DNA from: a virus
DNA: 51,142 nt
Virus record (IMG/VR): IMGVR_UViG_3300029913_000033
Span: 1-51,142 of that record
Reading direction: 5' to 3' (one strand)
Positions 25,539-34,675 of this stretch are shown here, in pieces; position 1 is the first letter of the stretch; each line of letters starts with the position of its first letter. A model generated the notes under the pieces. That model saw only the letters and a list, made by a program, of their open reading frames with translations. It was not told the origin of the DNA and did not search any database. Both the position numbers and the translations under genes were made by a program.

Positions 25539-26141
25539 ATGACAAAACAAATAGTAATTCCAAACTCGTTCAATCCGGCAACAGGGGCTGTAAGTTTTGC
25601 GAGCGTCGACAACTTTATAATTAACCGTCTCCTAGCAATCATAAACGCTACATCTCGTGCTATGATCTACGATCCAGTAACACCAAATCTAGGTGCCTCT
25701 AGTGTAGCAGGCTCGTTGGTAACGCTACAGTATGATACGTCATCGCAGAGCGCTGCTGACGTACTTATTGCAATATATGATTTCCCCACTAGCTCAGTTG
25801 GTGTAGATTTTAGTATAAATGCTCCGACACTTCCAAACGTCGGATCAGGATTCAACTCGTCCGCTCCATACGGCAATTTCCTTCTGCTCAATACTATTCC
25901 AAAGAATATGTCTCGTGCTAGTATAACGATCCAAAACACATCTGGTGCGCTTGTCATCGCCCTACTTGATGATGGTACTGCGCTGCCTGGTGCACCGCCG
26001 GTAAATCCTTCAATAATTTCATTAGGATTTGGCTCTGGATCTGGGAGCTCAGGAACTATATGGACGTCAACTACATTTAAAGGGCGGGTGCAATTATATG
26101 CGTTATCATCATCTGCCTTCGTCTCAGTTCATGTGGATTAG
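25539..26141 (+). CDS. Fibre-cluster structural protein, unknown family
   Basis: This 200-residue, Ser/Ala/Gly-rich, beta-rich protein has only a weak ribosome site and starts five bases after the preceding stop. Segments such as DVLIAIYDFPTSSVG and ASITIQNTSGALVIALLDDG look like repeating strands of a fibre or cap domain, with a Gly/Ser run (GFGSGSGSSG) near 170. No named family is recognised. Context says fibre accessory or receptor-binding component. Confidence 0.6.
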   Translation: MTKQIVIPNSFNPATGAVSFASVDNFIINRLLAIINATSRAMIYDPVTPNLGASSVAGSLVTLQYDTSSQSAADVLIAIYDFPTSSVGVDFSINAPTLPNVGSGFNSSAPYGNFLLLNTIPKNMSRASITIQNTSGALVIALLDDGTALPGAPPVNPSIISLGFGSGSGSSGTIWTSTTFKGRVQLYALSSSAFVSVHVD

Positions 26142-26146
26142 CCACG

Positions 26147-27415
26147 ATGGCTGTTAATCCTTATTTGGGCCATCCATGGGAAGATGAGATTGTGGAGTGG
26201 TCTGTTCCACTATCGTCACCCATTACCATAGATCTTAGATCAGATGGATTTAATTGGGGGCCCATATTATTGGCGGGGCCCACTACTCTTGCAAACCCAC
26301 AAGCCAACATAGCCACTGTTGGTAAGCGTGGTTATATGCGCTTCCAACAGGACCAGGAAGGCAACCATCAGGTTAACCTTGGTACGTCATGGGATTTGAT
26401 CGGTGCTAACCAGTTTGTATTAGCCCCATACTCCACCACTATCTTAAACTATATCGTTGTCACACCTGTCCTAATACAATACTGGACCACAGTTCCGCTA
26501 GGACCGTTTGATAGGGTCTACCAAGTACAGTCACCAATATTCCCAGCACTAGATGCCTCGCTCTATGAAAAGAATGTGCAGCTAATAGCTCCTCCAGCGC
26601 TATCATATGCTAGTGCAAGATTTTGTTCACAATTTATTTCGGGAAATGCACACCTCACTCATGGAGCCACTGCCACTGCAACACTAGGCTCTCTATTTGC
26701 AATTATATCTGGGCAACTTATCATCATATCAAGTGGGGGTAATACCACAATATATGTAAATCCGCCCGTATTTTCATCTGCATTAGCAAAGCCGCTATCG
26801 ACTATAAATTATGCTTCCCCACTATCTATCGCTGTTAATGCAGCAATTGGTTTACTACCATTAATTTCCTATACAACTATTGCACCCACTACTGTAACGG
26901 CGTTGGTTGGCACAACTACGTGGGAACTTTTATTATCCCCGCTAACTGCAGTTACTACGGCAACTGTAGGAGAGCCTGAATTATTCGTTCCTGGAACATC
27001 CGCATTAAATATCGTCAATGCGACAGCAACCGTAGCATCTTATCTTTCCTTTACGTGGGGATTTGGAATACCAAACGCTACAGCAGCTACTGTGGCTGCT
27101 ATTTTATCCGCTGGACCTGTAATCGGAATAGTTCAGATATCAGCGCTGGCTACAATAGGTTCGCCTAATGCTTCAGATTTCATACTACCTACAATTAGTG
27201 TAGCTGCAGCGTCGGTAGTTGGAGTTGGTGCTAACCTTAAATCTAATGTAATCCAAGGTATCAACATCAATGCATCTGTGAACAGTTCCGTATCTTTCTT
27301 CGTCGCAGCTGGTAGCGCAGCCTGCGTAGCTTCTGTCGGTACGGTTTCCATTGTTGCAGTAAGTTCTGGTGGAACGATGGCATCTAATCCAATTGGCTCT
27401 AGCCCAGTAGCCTAG
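26147..27415 (+). CDS. Beta-rich fibre protein, unknown family
   Basis: The protein has 422 residues. The first 110 residues read like a compact domain (WSVPLSSPITIDLRSDGF, GYMRFQQDQEGNHQVNLG) seen in fibre proteins of large phages. The remainder is Ala/Val/Thr-rich with repeated short strands and no Cys-rich or catalytic motif. No tandem repeat is exact. It begins five bases after the previous stop with little ribosome site, so translation may be coupled. Role as fibre or fibre cap is inferred from composition and place. Confidence 0.6.
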   Translation: MAVNPYLGHPWEDEIVEWSVPLSSPITIDLRSDGFNWGPILLAGPTTLANPQANIATVGKRGYMRFQQDQEGNHQVNLGTSWDLIGANQFVLAPYSTTILNYIVVTPVLIQYWTTVPLGPFDRVYQVQSPIFPALDASLYEKNVQLIAPPALSYASARFCSQFISGNAHLTHGATATATLGSLFAIISGQLIIISSGGNTTIYVNPPVFSSALAKPLSTINYASPLSIAVNAAIGLLPLISYTTIAPTTVTALVGTTTWELLLSPLTAVTTATVGEPELFVPGTSALNIVNATATVASYLSFTWGFGIPNATAATVAAILSAGPVIGIVQISALATIGSPNASDFILPTISVAAASVVGVGANLKSNVIQGININASVNSSVSFFVAAGSAACVASVGTVSIVAVSSGGTMASNPIGSSPVA

Positions 27416-27435
27416 TATATGTAGAGGAAATCCTT

Positions 27436-29874
27436 ATGGCTAACATTACCTACTCCGTATCAGGAGTTATAACCCTGGCAGGAATGTCAGCGGCAATCGA
27501 GGCAGGAATTACCGGACCTCAGATAAATGTTGCTGGGTTCCGTATAGGAACCCAGAGTGCTGCTGAAGGTAGTGTAGCATTAGAGACGGATACCGATGTC
27601 GATGGTTACATTTATTCAAACGATACATCGATGATGACCTATAGTCAGGTCGATCAGGATACAATCATCTGGCGTATTCGGTTAGATCCTAGCATCGGAA
27701 ACTTCGAAGTTGGTAATATCGGTATCGTGCTTGAGGGTGGGACGTTATTCTGCAAGACTGTACTGCCTGGCCAGTCAGCCAAGTATGCATCAAACCCACC
27801 GACCGTCGTGGGTAATACTACATTTTATAACATCGTCATGCACCTTGCAAACGCAGCAGGACTAATAAACCTGACGATTATCGAAAGCCTTTCTGCTAGT
27901 TTACCGGAAGTTGCTACTGAAAATGATTTACCAAATGCAAGCACTACCCCCTTCAACACCTACTTGGTTGACAACCACACGCATATAGGCGAGCCTGTCA
28001 TTGCGGTTCGTAACAATGGTGCGTGGATGTTTGCACCCCATCACGTATGGCCAAATCAGGGAATAAACGTTATTGCGTGTCAGCTAGATATGTTTGATTC
28101 AACTGCGCTAGTCGGCTATGCATGCTATCTCAATACTAACACCAATACATTCTTTCCAGCAGACGGCGGGTCCACGCTTACACAAGGTATAGGTGTACGT
28201 ACTAGCCCATACGAGATTACTATGTCTGGGATGGTATCAGCTGCAGCATGCGGACTGTCAACACCATTAGTTCCAGGAACTGTTTATTATGTAGGTACCG
28301 GACCCAATGTTGGAAATCTTACCACTGTAAACAATGGTAACCCTGCTGGATTCGCTACTAATACTACTGATATATTCATATCAATGGCTGGTGGTCTCAA
28401 TATCAACGTAGGCTATACACAAGAGAATATCGGTTGGCTAATAGGTAGTGATGGAATTGCACCAGGTTTGGTTCCAGGTGACGTCGTCTACCTCGATATG
28501 AGCGTAGGGCGTGTATGGCGTGCTGCTGATCCTATGCTCATAGCAGACCAGAACACATACCTTGCTCATCGACCTACAGGCGTGCTTGACAGCACGATGA
28601 CCCATGTCGTCTTTTTCGGAATCCTAACTATTCCGTCGACAACTGCTTGGCCGATACCTCTTACATCAGGTTCGCTCTATTTTGCCAACACTGGAACAAA
28701 TGCCGGAAAAATTACACCGGTCGGGTCATCCACGCGCTGGGTTGTTGGTACTGCAATGAACTCTAATACCTTGCTCGTTGATATGTTTGAGCTGGCCGGC
28801 GACGCTGATTATCTCACACCACCTTACACGCACGTAAAGGCCGCGACGCCAGCAGGTGTGGCAACGATGATTGCTGCCGCAATCGGCGGCTTGCCTATCG
28901 CAAATGCTATCCCAGGTGCAATAGCACCAATAACTTTTAACGGCGTCGATTATGGAATTTCAAACGCTACCTCTATAGCTCTAGGTGACGGTAGGGCTGC
29001 GACCAATGCTGAGGTCAATCTTGGTGTTAGTCAGACATCTTTTCTGTTTCCATGGGTAACACCCGCGTCGCTAGCGCAGTGGAAACCTGCTATTGTTTCG
29101 GATGGAACTACTATAACTGGTAATGGGCTTCCTAGTAATCCACTAAAAGCCGTACCAACCCTTCCACTCGGTGCTGCTTCACGATATAGCAACCTACTCA
29201 TTGTTAATTCGTCTGGTGTGCCAAATAGCGTAATTAACATAACTGCTGATTCAATCATGGGGGTCACTGGATTTTCAGCAACGATCAATACCGCGTCAGT
29301 TGGTGCTGGTGGAATTGATACTGGAACTATATCAGCATCAGCCACATATGATATTTATGTCGGATATAATTCGGCGACATCGATGCAGACCGCGTGGTTG
29401 ACAATCGAGGGTAACGCACCGACCGTGCCGAGCGGCTACAGCATTTATATGCGCTGTGGCTGGCGGCGTACCGACTCGTCTAAGAATCTCTACAATATTA
29501 GGCAGGTCAACGATCAGTGGCAGCATTTCTTACAATCGTCTGGAAACACGATTGCGTTTCCCGTCGTGGCATCTGGTCCGATTGGCTCTGAGTCAAACTG
29601 GAACGCTTGGTTACCAGCAACCGTCTCTCTTGCTGGCGTCGTCCCAGTTAAGTCTGTCGCTGTAGACTTCTACCTCTACACTTTCTCTGGTTCGGCGGCG
29701 GTCTGTTCGTTGTCGCCAAATAGTAACTGGTTACCTTATATGGCATTGGCTGGCCCTAACAGCGGTGCTCCTGGGCGTGGTAGAGTAATTCTCGAACAGG
29801 TTCAGACAGTGTTTGTCGCCCTGCAAGCCGGTTCTAGTTATGTAGGCGTCGAAGGTGGACAGATTAACATCTGA
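27436..29874 (+). CDS. Tail fibre with collar-type N-terminus
   Basis: The protein has 812 residues. The N-terminal 150 residues follow the fibre attachment pattern (VNVAGFRIG-like segment, GYIYSNDTS, IIWRIRLDPSIGNFEVGNIGIVL). The middle repeats GYTQENIGWLIGSDGIAPG and VYLDMSVGRVWRAADP style units, which are common in phage fibre shafts. NLGVSQTSFLFPWVTPASLAQW at about 520-545 is a shaft motif often placed before the tip. The last 250 residues (SYIDIYVGY-type strands, VPSGYSIYMRCGWRRTDSS, ALQAGSSYVGVEGGQINI) look like a receptor-binding tip. AGAGGAAA lies before the ATG. Confidence 0.72.
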   Translation: MANITYSVSGVITLAGMSAAIEAGITGPQINVAGFRIGTQSAAEGSVALETDTDVDGYIYSNDTSMMTYSQVDQDTIIWRIRLDPSIGNFEVGNIGIVLEGGTLFCKTVLPGQSAKYASNPPTVVGNTTFYNIVMHLANAAGLINLTIIESLSASLPEVATENDLPNASTTPFNTYLVDNHTHIGEPVIAVRNNGAWMFAPHHVWPNQGINVIACQLDMFDSTALVGYACYLNTNTNTFFPADGGSTLTQGIGVRTSPYEITMSGMVSAAACGLSTPLVPGTVYYVGTGPNVGNLTTVNNGNPAGFATNTTDIFISMAGGLNINVGYTQENIGWLIGSDGIAPGLVPGDVVYLDMSVGRVWRAADPMLIADQNTYLAHRPTGVLDSTMTHVVFFGILTIPSTTAWPIPLTSGSLYFANTGTNAGKITPVGSSTRWVVGTAMNSNTLLVDMFELAGDADYLTPPYTHVKAATPAGVATMIAAAIGGLPIANAIPGAIAPITFNGVDYGISNATSIALGDGRAATNAEVNLGVSQTSFLFPWVTPASLAQWKPAIVSDGTTITGNGLPSNPLKAVPTLPLGAASRYSNLLIVNSSGVPNSVINITADSIMGVTGFSATINTASVGAGGIDTGTISASATYDIYVGYNSATSMQTAWLTIEGNAPTVPSGYSIYMRCGWRRTDSSKNLYNIRQVNDQWQHFLQSSGNTIAFPVVASGPIGSESNWNAWLPATVSLAGVVPVKSVAVDFYLYTFSGSAAVCSLSPNSNWLPYMALAGPNSGAPGRGRVILEQVQTVFVALQAGSSYVGVEGGQINI

Positions 29875-29888
29875 GGAGAGGTTTTGCT

Positions 29889-30440
29889 ATGCCAACTTAT
29901 TGCTACACGCACCACGCGACGACAGGGCTTTCGTGGCGAACCGTTCACCCAGATTATGTCGCTCAGGAAGACGAGCATATATCGTCGCCAGAGCCGGCAA
30001 GCGTCGAGCATCTTGAAAAGCGATTCCCTCTGTACTCGTCCAATAGAGAGACGCTGAAGCATTATGCAAACGTTCTTCTCGACACCTACGAAAACGCGGG
30101 AATCCGCGTCAACGTCGGGACTAAGGAAGCCCCGCGCTTCGTCCGTATGTGTTCGGACATCGCTTGCTATTCCCGTGTAACGCTCGCTTGGAATTTTCTT
30201 GCAACCCATCCAGATCGTAATGTGACCCTAATTACTGGATTTGGCTTCCGAGAAATTCTGAACAAGCATGAGGTCGATATTCTAAAGATAGCACACGAGG
30301 AGCATTCTGGCGCGGTCTATGCCGCGCACGCGGATGCGCTCATGGGCGCTGATAACGGCACTATCACTACAGAGGCACAAATCAACTCACTACCATGGCC
30401 ACATATGCCAACTCTCGGCCGAGGTAGTCCAGAAACTTGA
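29889..30440 (+). CDS. Fibre-associated protein, possible tail fibre assembly factor
   Basis: The protein has 183 residues and is more charged than its neighbours. It has a His-rich N-terminus (CYTHHATTGLSWRTVHPDY) and helical middle parts (VEHLEKRFPLYSSNRETLKHYANVLLD). The C-terminal part (HEVDILKIAHEEHSGAVYAAH) ends in a short tail. Soluble helical proteins directly behind a fibre gene are often chaperones that trimerise or attach the fibre, and the length fits. I do not recognise a family with certainty. GGAGAGG precedes the ATG. Confidence 0.6.
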   Translation: MPTYCYTHHATTGLSWRTVHPDYVAQEDEHISSPEPASVEHLEKRFPLYSSNRETLKHYANVLLDTYENAGIRVNVGTKEAPRFVRMCSDIACYSRVTLAWNFLATHPDRNVTLITGFGFREILNKHEVDILKIAHEEHSGAVYAAHADALMGADNGTITTEAQINSLPWPHMPTLGRGSPET

Positions 30441-30506
30441 TTATCAGTATAATAACGGCCTGCATTAATGCTAACGTAGATTCGGTCAAGACAGAGGTGG
30501 TGTCTA

Positions 30507-30893
30507 ATGACTTCAATACTTGTCCTTCCCGATATCACTATAACAATGATAAATCCTAGAGGTGATACCTGGGTGGAGGGGTTTCAGTACTTCTACAGTG
30601 ATGGGGTTACTGAGATTGCCCTTGATGGAATTATATTCACGTTTAAATTATATATAAAATATTCTGAAGGAGCTATGCCGGTACAAACGTTTTCTACAGC
30701 TGATTATGCTAGTATTGGACCCAACCTGGTTGGCAATCCAACGTCAGGAACAAACTCTGTGTTAGGATGGGCTGTGCCATCCTATATGATGGCAAAGTTG
30801 GCCAATGCTCCAGCTTCATTAGACTTTCGCTGCGTCGCTGCTGGTGATGGAATAACGAAGACGTGCATGATCGGAACCATGTCACTGACATAA
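30507..30893 (+). CDS. Small beta-rich fibre-cluster protein
   Basis: A 128-residue protein with AGAGGTGG upstream. Strands around ILVLPDITITMINPRGDTW, IFTFKLYIKYSEGAMPVQTF and ASLDFRCVAAGDGITKTCMIG suggest one compact beta domain. Two Cys near the end could pair only if the protein acts outside the cell. No family recognised. A TATAAT-like sequence in the 66-base gap before it is not supported by a matching upstream element. Confidence 0.6.
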   Translation: MTSILVLPDITITMINPRGDTWVEGFQYFYSDGVTEIALDGIIFTFKLYIKYSEGAMPVQTFSTADYASIGPNLVGNPTSGTNSVLGWAVPSYMMAKLANAPASLDFRCVAAGDGITKTCMIGTMSLT

Positions 30894-30905
30894 GGAATTA
30901 CAAAT

Positions 30906-32342
30906 ATGACAGTAACATCAATCGTCAACACCAATAGCAATACTGCCGTAGTTGTCGGGTATGTACCCGCTAGCCTTGGAGTAATTCTGGCACAGGTTCT
31001 AGCTGCCGCTGCGGAGACAGCCAATGTACATACGGATCGGCTTGCATGTGATGCGGACGTGCAAACCATTCAGTTTCTAAAAGAATCACTAGCTAGTGAT
31101 TTATCTACAAATATCCCAATCTTGGTAATGCCTGAACTGGTTGGGGATGTGGCGCTCGCCGTTGGGTCTAACATAACTACAATACAAGAGAATGTGGTAA
31201 CCAATGCAAGCCTTGCGCTAGCTCCGCCGAATACACTAAAGGGTAACGATACTGGTTCAATAGCTAATGTGGCTGATCTCACTATGCCTGAGGTGATGGC
31301 CCTACTAACAGATTTTATAGGTGATGCAGGCGCTGGTGGTGCAGCGGGATTGGTTCCTGCTCCACCTGCTGGTTCCTCAGTGTCAAATGCAATGCTCGGT
31401 GCTAGTGGTAGATGGACAACTGTGCCTATAGCTATAGGTGATGCAGGCGGTGGTGGTGCAGCAGGATTGGTTCCTGCTCCACCTGCTGGTTCCAGTGCCG
31501 CAAGAATGTTCCTTGGAGCTGATGCAACATTTCAAGCATTACCTATTAACGCTGCACCATCACTCCAGACTATCTTGTCAGGACCTTCTGATGCAAATGG
31601 TAATCCGACCACGTTGCCATCTACAAGCCCAACTCTGAGTATCTTGACGCAAAACATAACTGCCACCACTCCACTGTGCGTTAGCGCCTGTGGTGGTTAT
31701 AATGCATCTGGCCCAGTATCCATATTTGGTTATACAGGATTGAATCTGTTGTGGGGAGGATTATCTGCAAATCTGACAAACTATCTATTTGTGAATATAT
31801 ATCAAAATATGTTACTAGGAGGGCTCTCTTCAACACTCCCACCAATCTATTCCTGGGGTGGAACACCCAGCGTCACTGCGGGTCAATTCACATATGATAT
31901 GACGCATAAGATTGCCTACATGGGTAATGGCACATTAGCGCAGATTGTTACTGCTGTTCCGTTTGGCGAATGTGTCACCAATGGTACGACTGTTACCAGC
32001 GCTATCGCTTATGCATATAATCGTAGGTATAACAGCGGATGGGTAACACCTGTCATAGTTGCAGCTGGTGGAAATTATTCATCAACTAGCAACCTGGGTA
32101 TTGCGCCTCACGCGCAAGATGTACAATTGACTCTACAATGTTTGACTGCTGAATTAGGTTATTCTATAGGGGATAGAACCAACCCAGAAAACGTATCTAT
32201 GTTTTTTACCGCATATACGGTCGGTTATAGTGTAAGTAGTACCGCTGCTATGTCGGTGTACTGTAAGAATACCGGCGTATTAACAGCAATCACAGCAGCC
32301 AATTGGGAGATGAAGATACTAGTTGGTTGCTATATTGCATAA
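30906..32342 (+). CDS. Tail fibre protein with duplicated shaft motif
   Basis: The protein has 478 residues. Residues about 110-140 have NTLKGNDTGS followed by ADLTMPEVMALL, a shaft motif common in phage fibres. GDAGAGGAAGLVPAPPAGSS and GDAGGGGAAGLVPAPPAGSS, 39 residues apart, are the known Gly/Pro repeat that precedes fibre tips. After about 230 the protein is a beta-rich tip domain with Tyr/Trp-rich strands (YSWGGTPSVTAGQFTYDM, AYNRRYNSGWVTPVIVAAGG). A weak AGGAAT precedes the ATG. Probably a complete short fibre, or the tip half of one. Confidence 0.7.
   Translation: MTVTSIVNTNSNTAVVVGYVPASLGVILAQVLAAAAETANVHTDRLACDADVQTIQFLKESLASDLSTNIPILVMPELVGDVALAVGSNITTIQENVVTNASLALAPPNTLKGNDTGSIANVADLTMPEVMALLTDFIGDAGAGGAAGLVPAPPAGSSVSNAMLGASGRWTTVPIAIGDAGGGGAAGLVPAPPAGSSAARMFLGADATFQALPINAAPSLQTILSGPSDANGNPTTLPSTSPTLSILTQNITATTPLCVSACGGYNASGPVSIFGYTGLNLLWGGLSANLTNYLFVNIYQNMLLGGLSSTLPPIYSWGGTPSVTAGQFTYDMTHKIAYMGNGTLAQIVTAVPFGECVTNGTTVTSAIAYAYNRRYNSGWVTPVIVAAGGNYSSTSNLGIAPHAQDVQLTLQCLTAELGYSIGDRTNPENVSMFFTAYTVGYSVSSTAAMSVYCKNTGVLTAITAANWEMKILVGCYIA
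31320..31493 (+). repeat. Two near-identical copies of a fibre shaft unit, 117 bases apart
   Basis: The segment from 31320 recurs from 31437 with only a few changes over about 57 bases. The offset of 117 bases is 39 codons, so the reading frame is kept. It encodes GDAGxGGAAGLVPAPPAGSS twice. Confidence 0.85.
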
Positions 32343-32375
32343 CTTACACGCTAAATAAACAATAGGAGCTTTATA

Positions 32376-33086
32376 ATGGGTGTACTCGCTAATCGTGTAA
32401 AGATGACAGTTAGTGGAACGCCTGGGGTTGGTGTGATAACCCTCGGATCAGCTGTATCTGGATTCCAATCATTTGCCGCCGGCGGAATCACAAACGGAGC
32501 AGTAGTATCATACGTGATCGAGGATGGGACAAACTGGGAAGTAGGTCAGGGAACCTATACAACTTCTGGGACAACGCTTACACGAACAACTATTATCGCA
32601 TCAAGCAATGCCAATGCAGCTATTACGTGCGACTCATTATCCATTGTATACATTGCCGCGCTAGCGAGCGACCTTACACCTGGAACGGCTGCCGGTCAGC
32701 TAATCGCGCTAAATGGAACCGCACAGATTCCCGCTGTAGATGGTTCGCAACTAATCAATATGGCACCTAGTCAGCTTACTGAGGCCATCAATACTCAGAC
32801 GTCTAGCTATACTCTAGTGCTTTCTGATATCGGAAAGCTAGTTGCTATGAACAAGACGACAGCCAACACATTAACCGTACCACTAAATGCTTCAGTAGCT
32901 GTACCTGTTGGTAAGAGCATTGATATAGTGCAGTATGGTACAGGACAAACAACGGTGGCAGCGACGGCTGGTGTTACAATCCTAACAGCGATTGGGCTTG
33001 TACTGCGCGTTCAGTATAGTGGCGCTACGCTAATCAAGTATGCTCTCCCAGATACTTGGCTGCTCTTCGGCGATCTAATGATCTAA
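32376..33086 (+). CDS. Phage fibre-module protein of a widespread structural family
   Basis: The protein has 236 residues. The opening ANRVKMTVSGTPGVGVITLG, then GGITNGAVVSYVIEDGTNWE and GTYTTSGTTLTRTTI, is a beta domain found in fibre and baseplate accessory proteins of many phages of Gram-negative bacteria. The second half has SSYTLVLSDIGKLVAMNKT and ANTLTVPLNASVAVPVGKS, another widespread phage domain that sits in fibre proteins. The order of domains suggests a fibre or fibre tip. AGGAG lies before the ATG and the next gene starts 14 bases after the stop. Confidence 0.72.
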   Translation: MGVLANRVKMTVSGTPGVGVITLGSAVSGFQSFAAGGITNGAVVSYVIEDGTNWEVGQGTYTTSGTTLTRTTIIASSNANAAITCDSLSIVYIAALASDLTPGTAAGQLIALNGTAQIPAVDGSQLINMAPSQLTEAINTQTSSYTLVLSDIGKLVAMNKTTANTLTVPLNASVAVPVGKSIDIVQYGTGQTTVAATAGVTILTAIGLVLRVQYSGATLIKYALPDTWLLFGDLMI

Positions 33087-33100
33087 TAGGGATTGTAGCG

Positions 33101-33763
33101 ATGCTCAACAGAATTGGAATTATGGGGTCATGCCCCCTTATCACTAAAGTGATCTTCATTACTGCTGGAACATCGTGGACAGTACCAGCTGACTGGAATA
33201 GCTTATCAAACACCATTGAGTGCATTGGTTGCGGCGATCCTAGTAATCATAATGGTGGATGTTATGCTAATATCACCAATCTCAGTTTAACCGCTGGCAA
33301 CTCTGTTTCATATCAAATCGGAGTTGGTGGTGGAAGTATTGGCTCAGGATCATCGTCAGCTAACACCTGGTTCAAAAGCATCTCTACAGTGTTGGCAGCC
33401 GGCGCGGCAACATCAACCTCAAATTGTGTAGGATCACTTATCTACGCAGGTGGTGGTGGAAGCGGGTCTGCTGGTGGTGCAGCTGGGCCTAGCGGCGCTG
33501 GAAAATCCGGTAGCGGGTCTGCTGGTGGTGCTGGGGATAATGGTAATGGGGGTGTTGGCGGGTCTGGTAGCGGAATAGCTGGAGCAGCTGGAGCAGAATA
33601 CACTGCAACAAATACCTGGAATGGGACCGCTTACACTAATACTACACCAACAGGCGGTTCAGGTGGTGGTGGTGGAAGTGGTGGTGGGCAAGGCGGGCTT
33701 TATGGTGGTGCTGGTGGTAGTGGTACTCCTGGCCTTATTGTCGTCTCCTATATAGTTCGATAA
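33101..33763 (+). CDS. Glycine-rich adhesin-like fibre tip
   Basis: Start 33101 is chosen because AATAGGGA precedes it and the reading from 33056 would overlap the previous gene. The product has 220 residues. The first 110 form a beta domain (VIFITAGTSWTVPADWN, NTIECIGCGD). The rest is a run of Gly/Ala/Ser-rich stretches ending GGLYGGAGGSGTPGLIVVSY. A nearly parallel domain is embedded at residues about 333-575 of the giant protein at 44780. Gly-rich receptor-binding tips of this type occur in gp38-like adhesins of T-even phages. A similar fold here is an inference. Confidence 0.65.
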   Translation: MLNRIGIMGSCPLITKVIFITAGTSWTVPADWNSLSNTIECIGCGDPSNHNGGCYANITNLSLTAGNSVSYQIGVGGGSIGSGSSSANTWFKSISTVLAAGAATSTSNCVGSLIYAGGGGSGSAGGAAGPSGAGKSGSGSAGGAGDNGNGGVGGSGSGIAGAAGAEYTATNTWNGTAYTNTTPTGGSGGGGGSGGGQGGLYGGAGGSGTPGLIVVSYIVR

Positions 33764-33777
33764 ACGCGAGAAACATC

Positions 33778-34398
33778 ATGTCTCTAAAGCCGATCCTCAC
33801 ACAGGCAGGACCTTATGCCGTAAACTGGGTACCCTGCCCATTCTCTCATGATCCTGTCCAGCTAAACCTCCCACGTACTGGAATCCTACACACGACCGAA
33901 GGCTTCTTCGACGGTGCACTAGAAGTGTTCGAGCGACACTACGCTCCACACTTCGAGGTTGGGTTATATCAAGGTAAGCCTCGCATCAACCAGCTGGTGA
34001 AGGTTGGCTTCATTGGATCTTCATGTAGGGCTCACAACGACGAAGCCATAGTTCAGATTGAGATGGTTGGTTTCGCCCAAACGACTCCGTGGTATCCCCA
34101 CGGAAGGTTGGGTCGCTCCGATGGGAACATTGTTGATTACGGTGACACCGACATCGCCCTAGCTCACCTCATGATTGAGATTGAGCGAGAGTATGGGGTT
34201 CCGCTGTCGCGTCCATTTACAGACGACGACTGGCCCCACGCAGGACATAATCCAAACCGCAGTGCTGGGAAGTTTGGTCATGTAGCTGGGTGGTATGGTC
34301 ATGGTGACATGCCTGACCCAGATGTGCACTGGGACCCTGGGCACCTACAGTGGTCTAGGCTATTCGCGCTAGCAAACTCGCTTAAGGGTGGAAAATGA
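33778..34398 (+). CDS. N-acetylmuramoyl-L-alanine amidase (endolysin)
   Basis: The protein has 206 residues and is an Amidase_2/PGRP-type Zn enzyme that cuts the bond between muramic acid and the stem peptide. Visible Zn ligands are H38 (ILHTTEG), H175 (YGHGDMPDP) and D186 (VHWDPGHLQW), the AmpD/T7 arrangement. QIEMVGFAQTTPWYP and AHLMIEIEREYGVPLS form the core strand and helix. There is no signal peptide, so release would need a holin, which I do not find here. Its TGA overlaps the lipoprotein start (ATGA), as in lysis cassettes. It stands isolated within the fibre genes. Confidence 0.85.
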   Translation: MSLKPILTQAGPYAVNWVPCPFSHDPVQLNLPRTGILHTTEGFFDGALEVFERHYAPHFEVGLYQGKPRINQLVKVGFIGSSCRAHNDEAIVQIEMVGFAQTTPWYPHGRLGRSDGNIVDYGDTDIALAHLMIEIEREYGVPLSRPFTDDDWPHAGHNPNRSAGKFGHVAGWYGHGDMPDPDVHWDPGHLQWSRLFALANSLKGGK

Positions 34399-34586
34399 AA
34401 TACCTAGCAATCACAACCATACTAGTAGCCCTATCTGGATGTGCCTCAAGTGGTGGCTTCGGACCCATGCCTGCTGACAACATGTCGATTCCATATCTGG
34501 CACTACAGCGTCAGGTTCATCAACACCGCAGCAACACCCACGAGGCCCCTCTCAAAAACTACGGAGTCCCTGTGTGGAAACACTAG
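34395..34586 (+). CDS. Small lipoprotein, candidate outer-membrane spanin (Rz1-like)
   Basis: The protein has 63 residues. The start MKYLAITTILVALSGCASSGG is a signal peptide with lipobox LSGC, so C16 would be lipidated. The mature part has about 48 residues with several Pro, Gln and His. Size, lipobox and the four-base overlap with an endolysin gene fit an o-spanin, which joins an inner-membrane partner to breach the outer membrane. No i-spanin gene is visible next to it, so a different lipoprotein role cannot be excluded. The lipobox implies a Gram-negative host. Confidence 0.7.
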   Translation: MKYLAITTILVALSGCASSGGFGPMPADNMSIPYLALQRQVHQHRSNTHEAPLKNYGVPVWKH

Positions 34587-34599
34587 GCAGACGTCGTAA

Positions 34600-34609
34600 A
34601 CCAATTTTG
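34600..34609 (+). promoter_or_regulatory. Intergenic motif ACCAATTTTG (after the lysis pair)
   Basis: Lies thirteen bases after the lipoprotein stop and is followed by TTCAGACACC. An 11-base palindrome TTGGTCACCAA follows 23 bases further on. Same ten bases as at 7139 and 25031. Confidence 0.3.
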
Positions 34610-34675
34610 TTCAGACACCTCGGCCGAGCTGTTTGGTCACCAATCACGCTAGAATACAGATAGAAGGATGTAATC

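Noticed and set aside
30441-30460. TATAAT at 30448-30453 as a promoter for gene 30507
   Set aside because: No acceptable -35 element at 16-18 bases upstream; AT-rich short gap gives such matches by chance.
33056-33100. Upstream start (33056) for the Gly-rich fibre
   Set aside because: Would overlap the preceding gene by 31 bases and lacks a ribosome site; 33101 has AATAGGGA.
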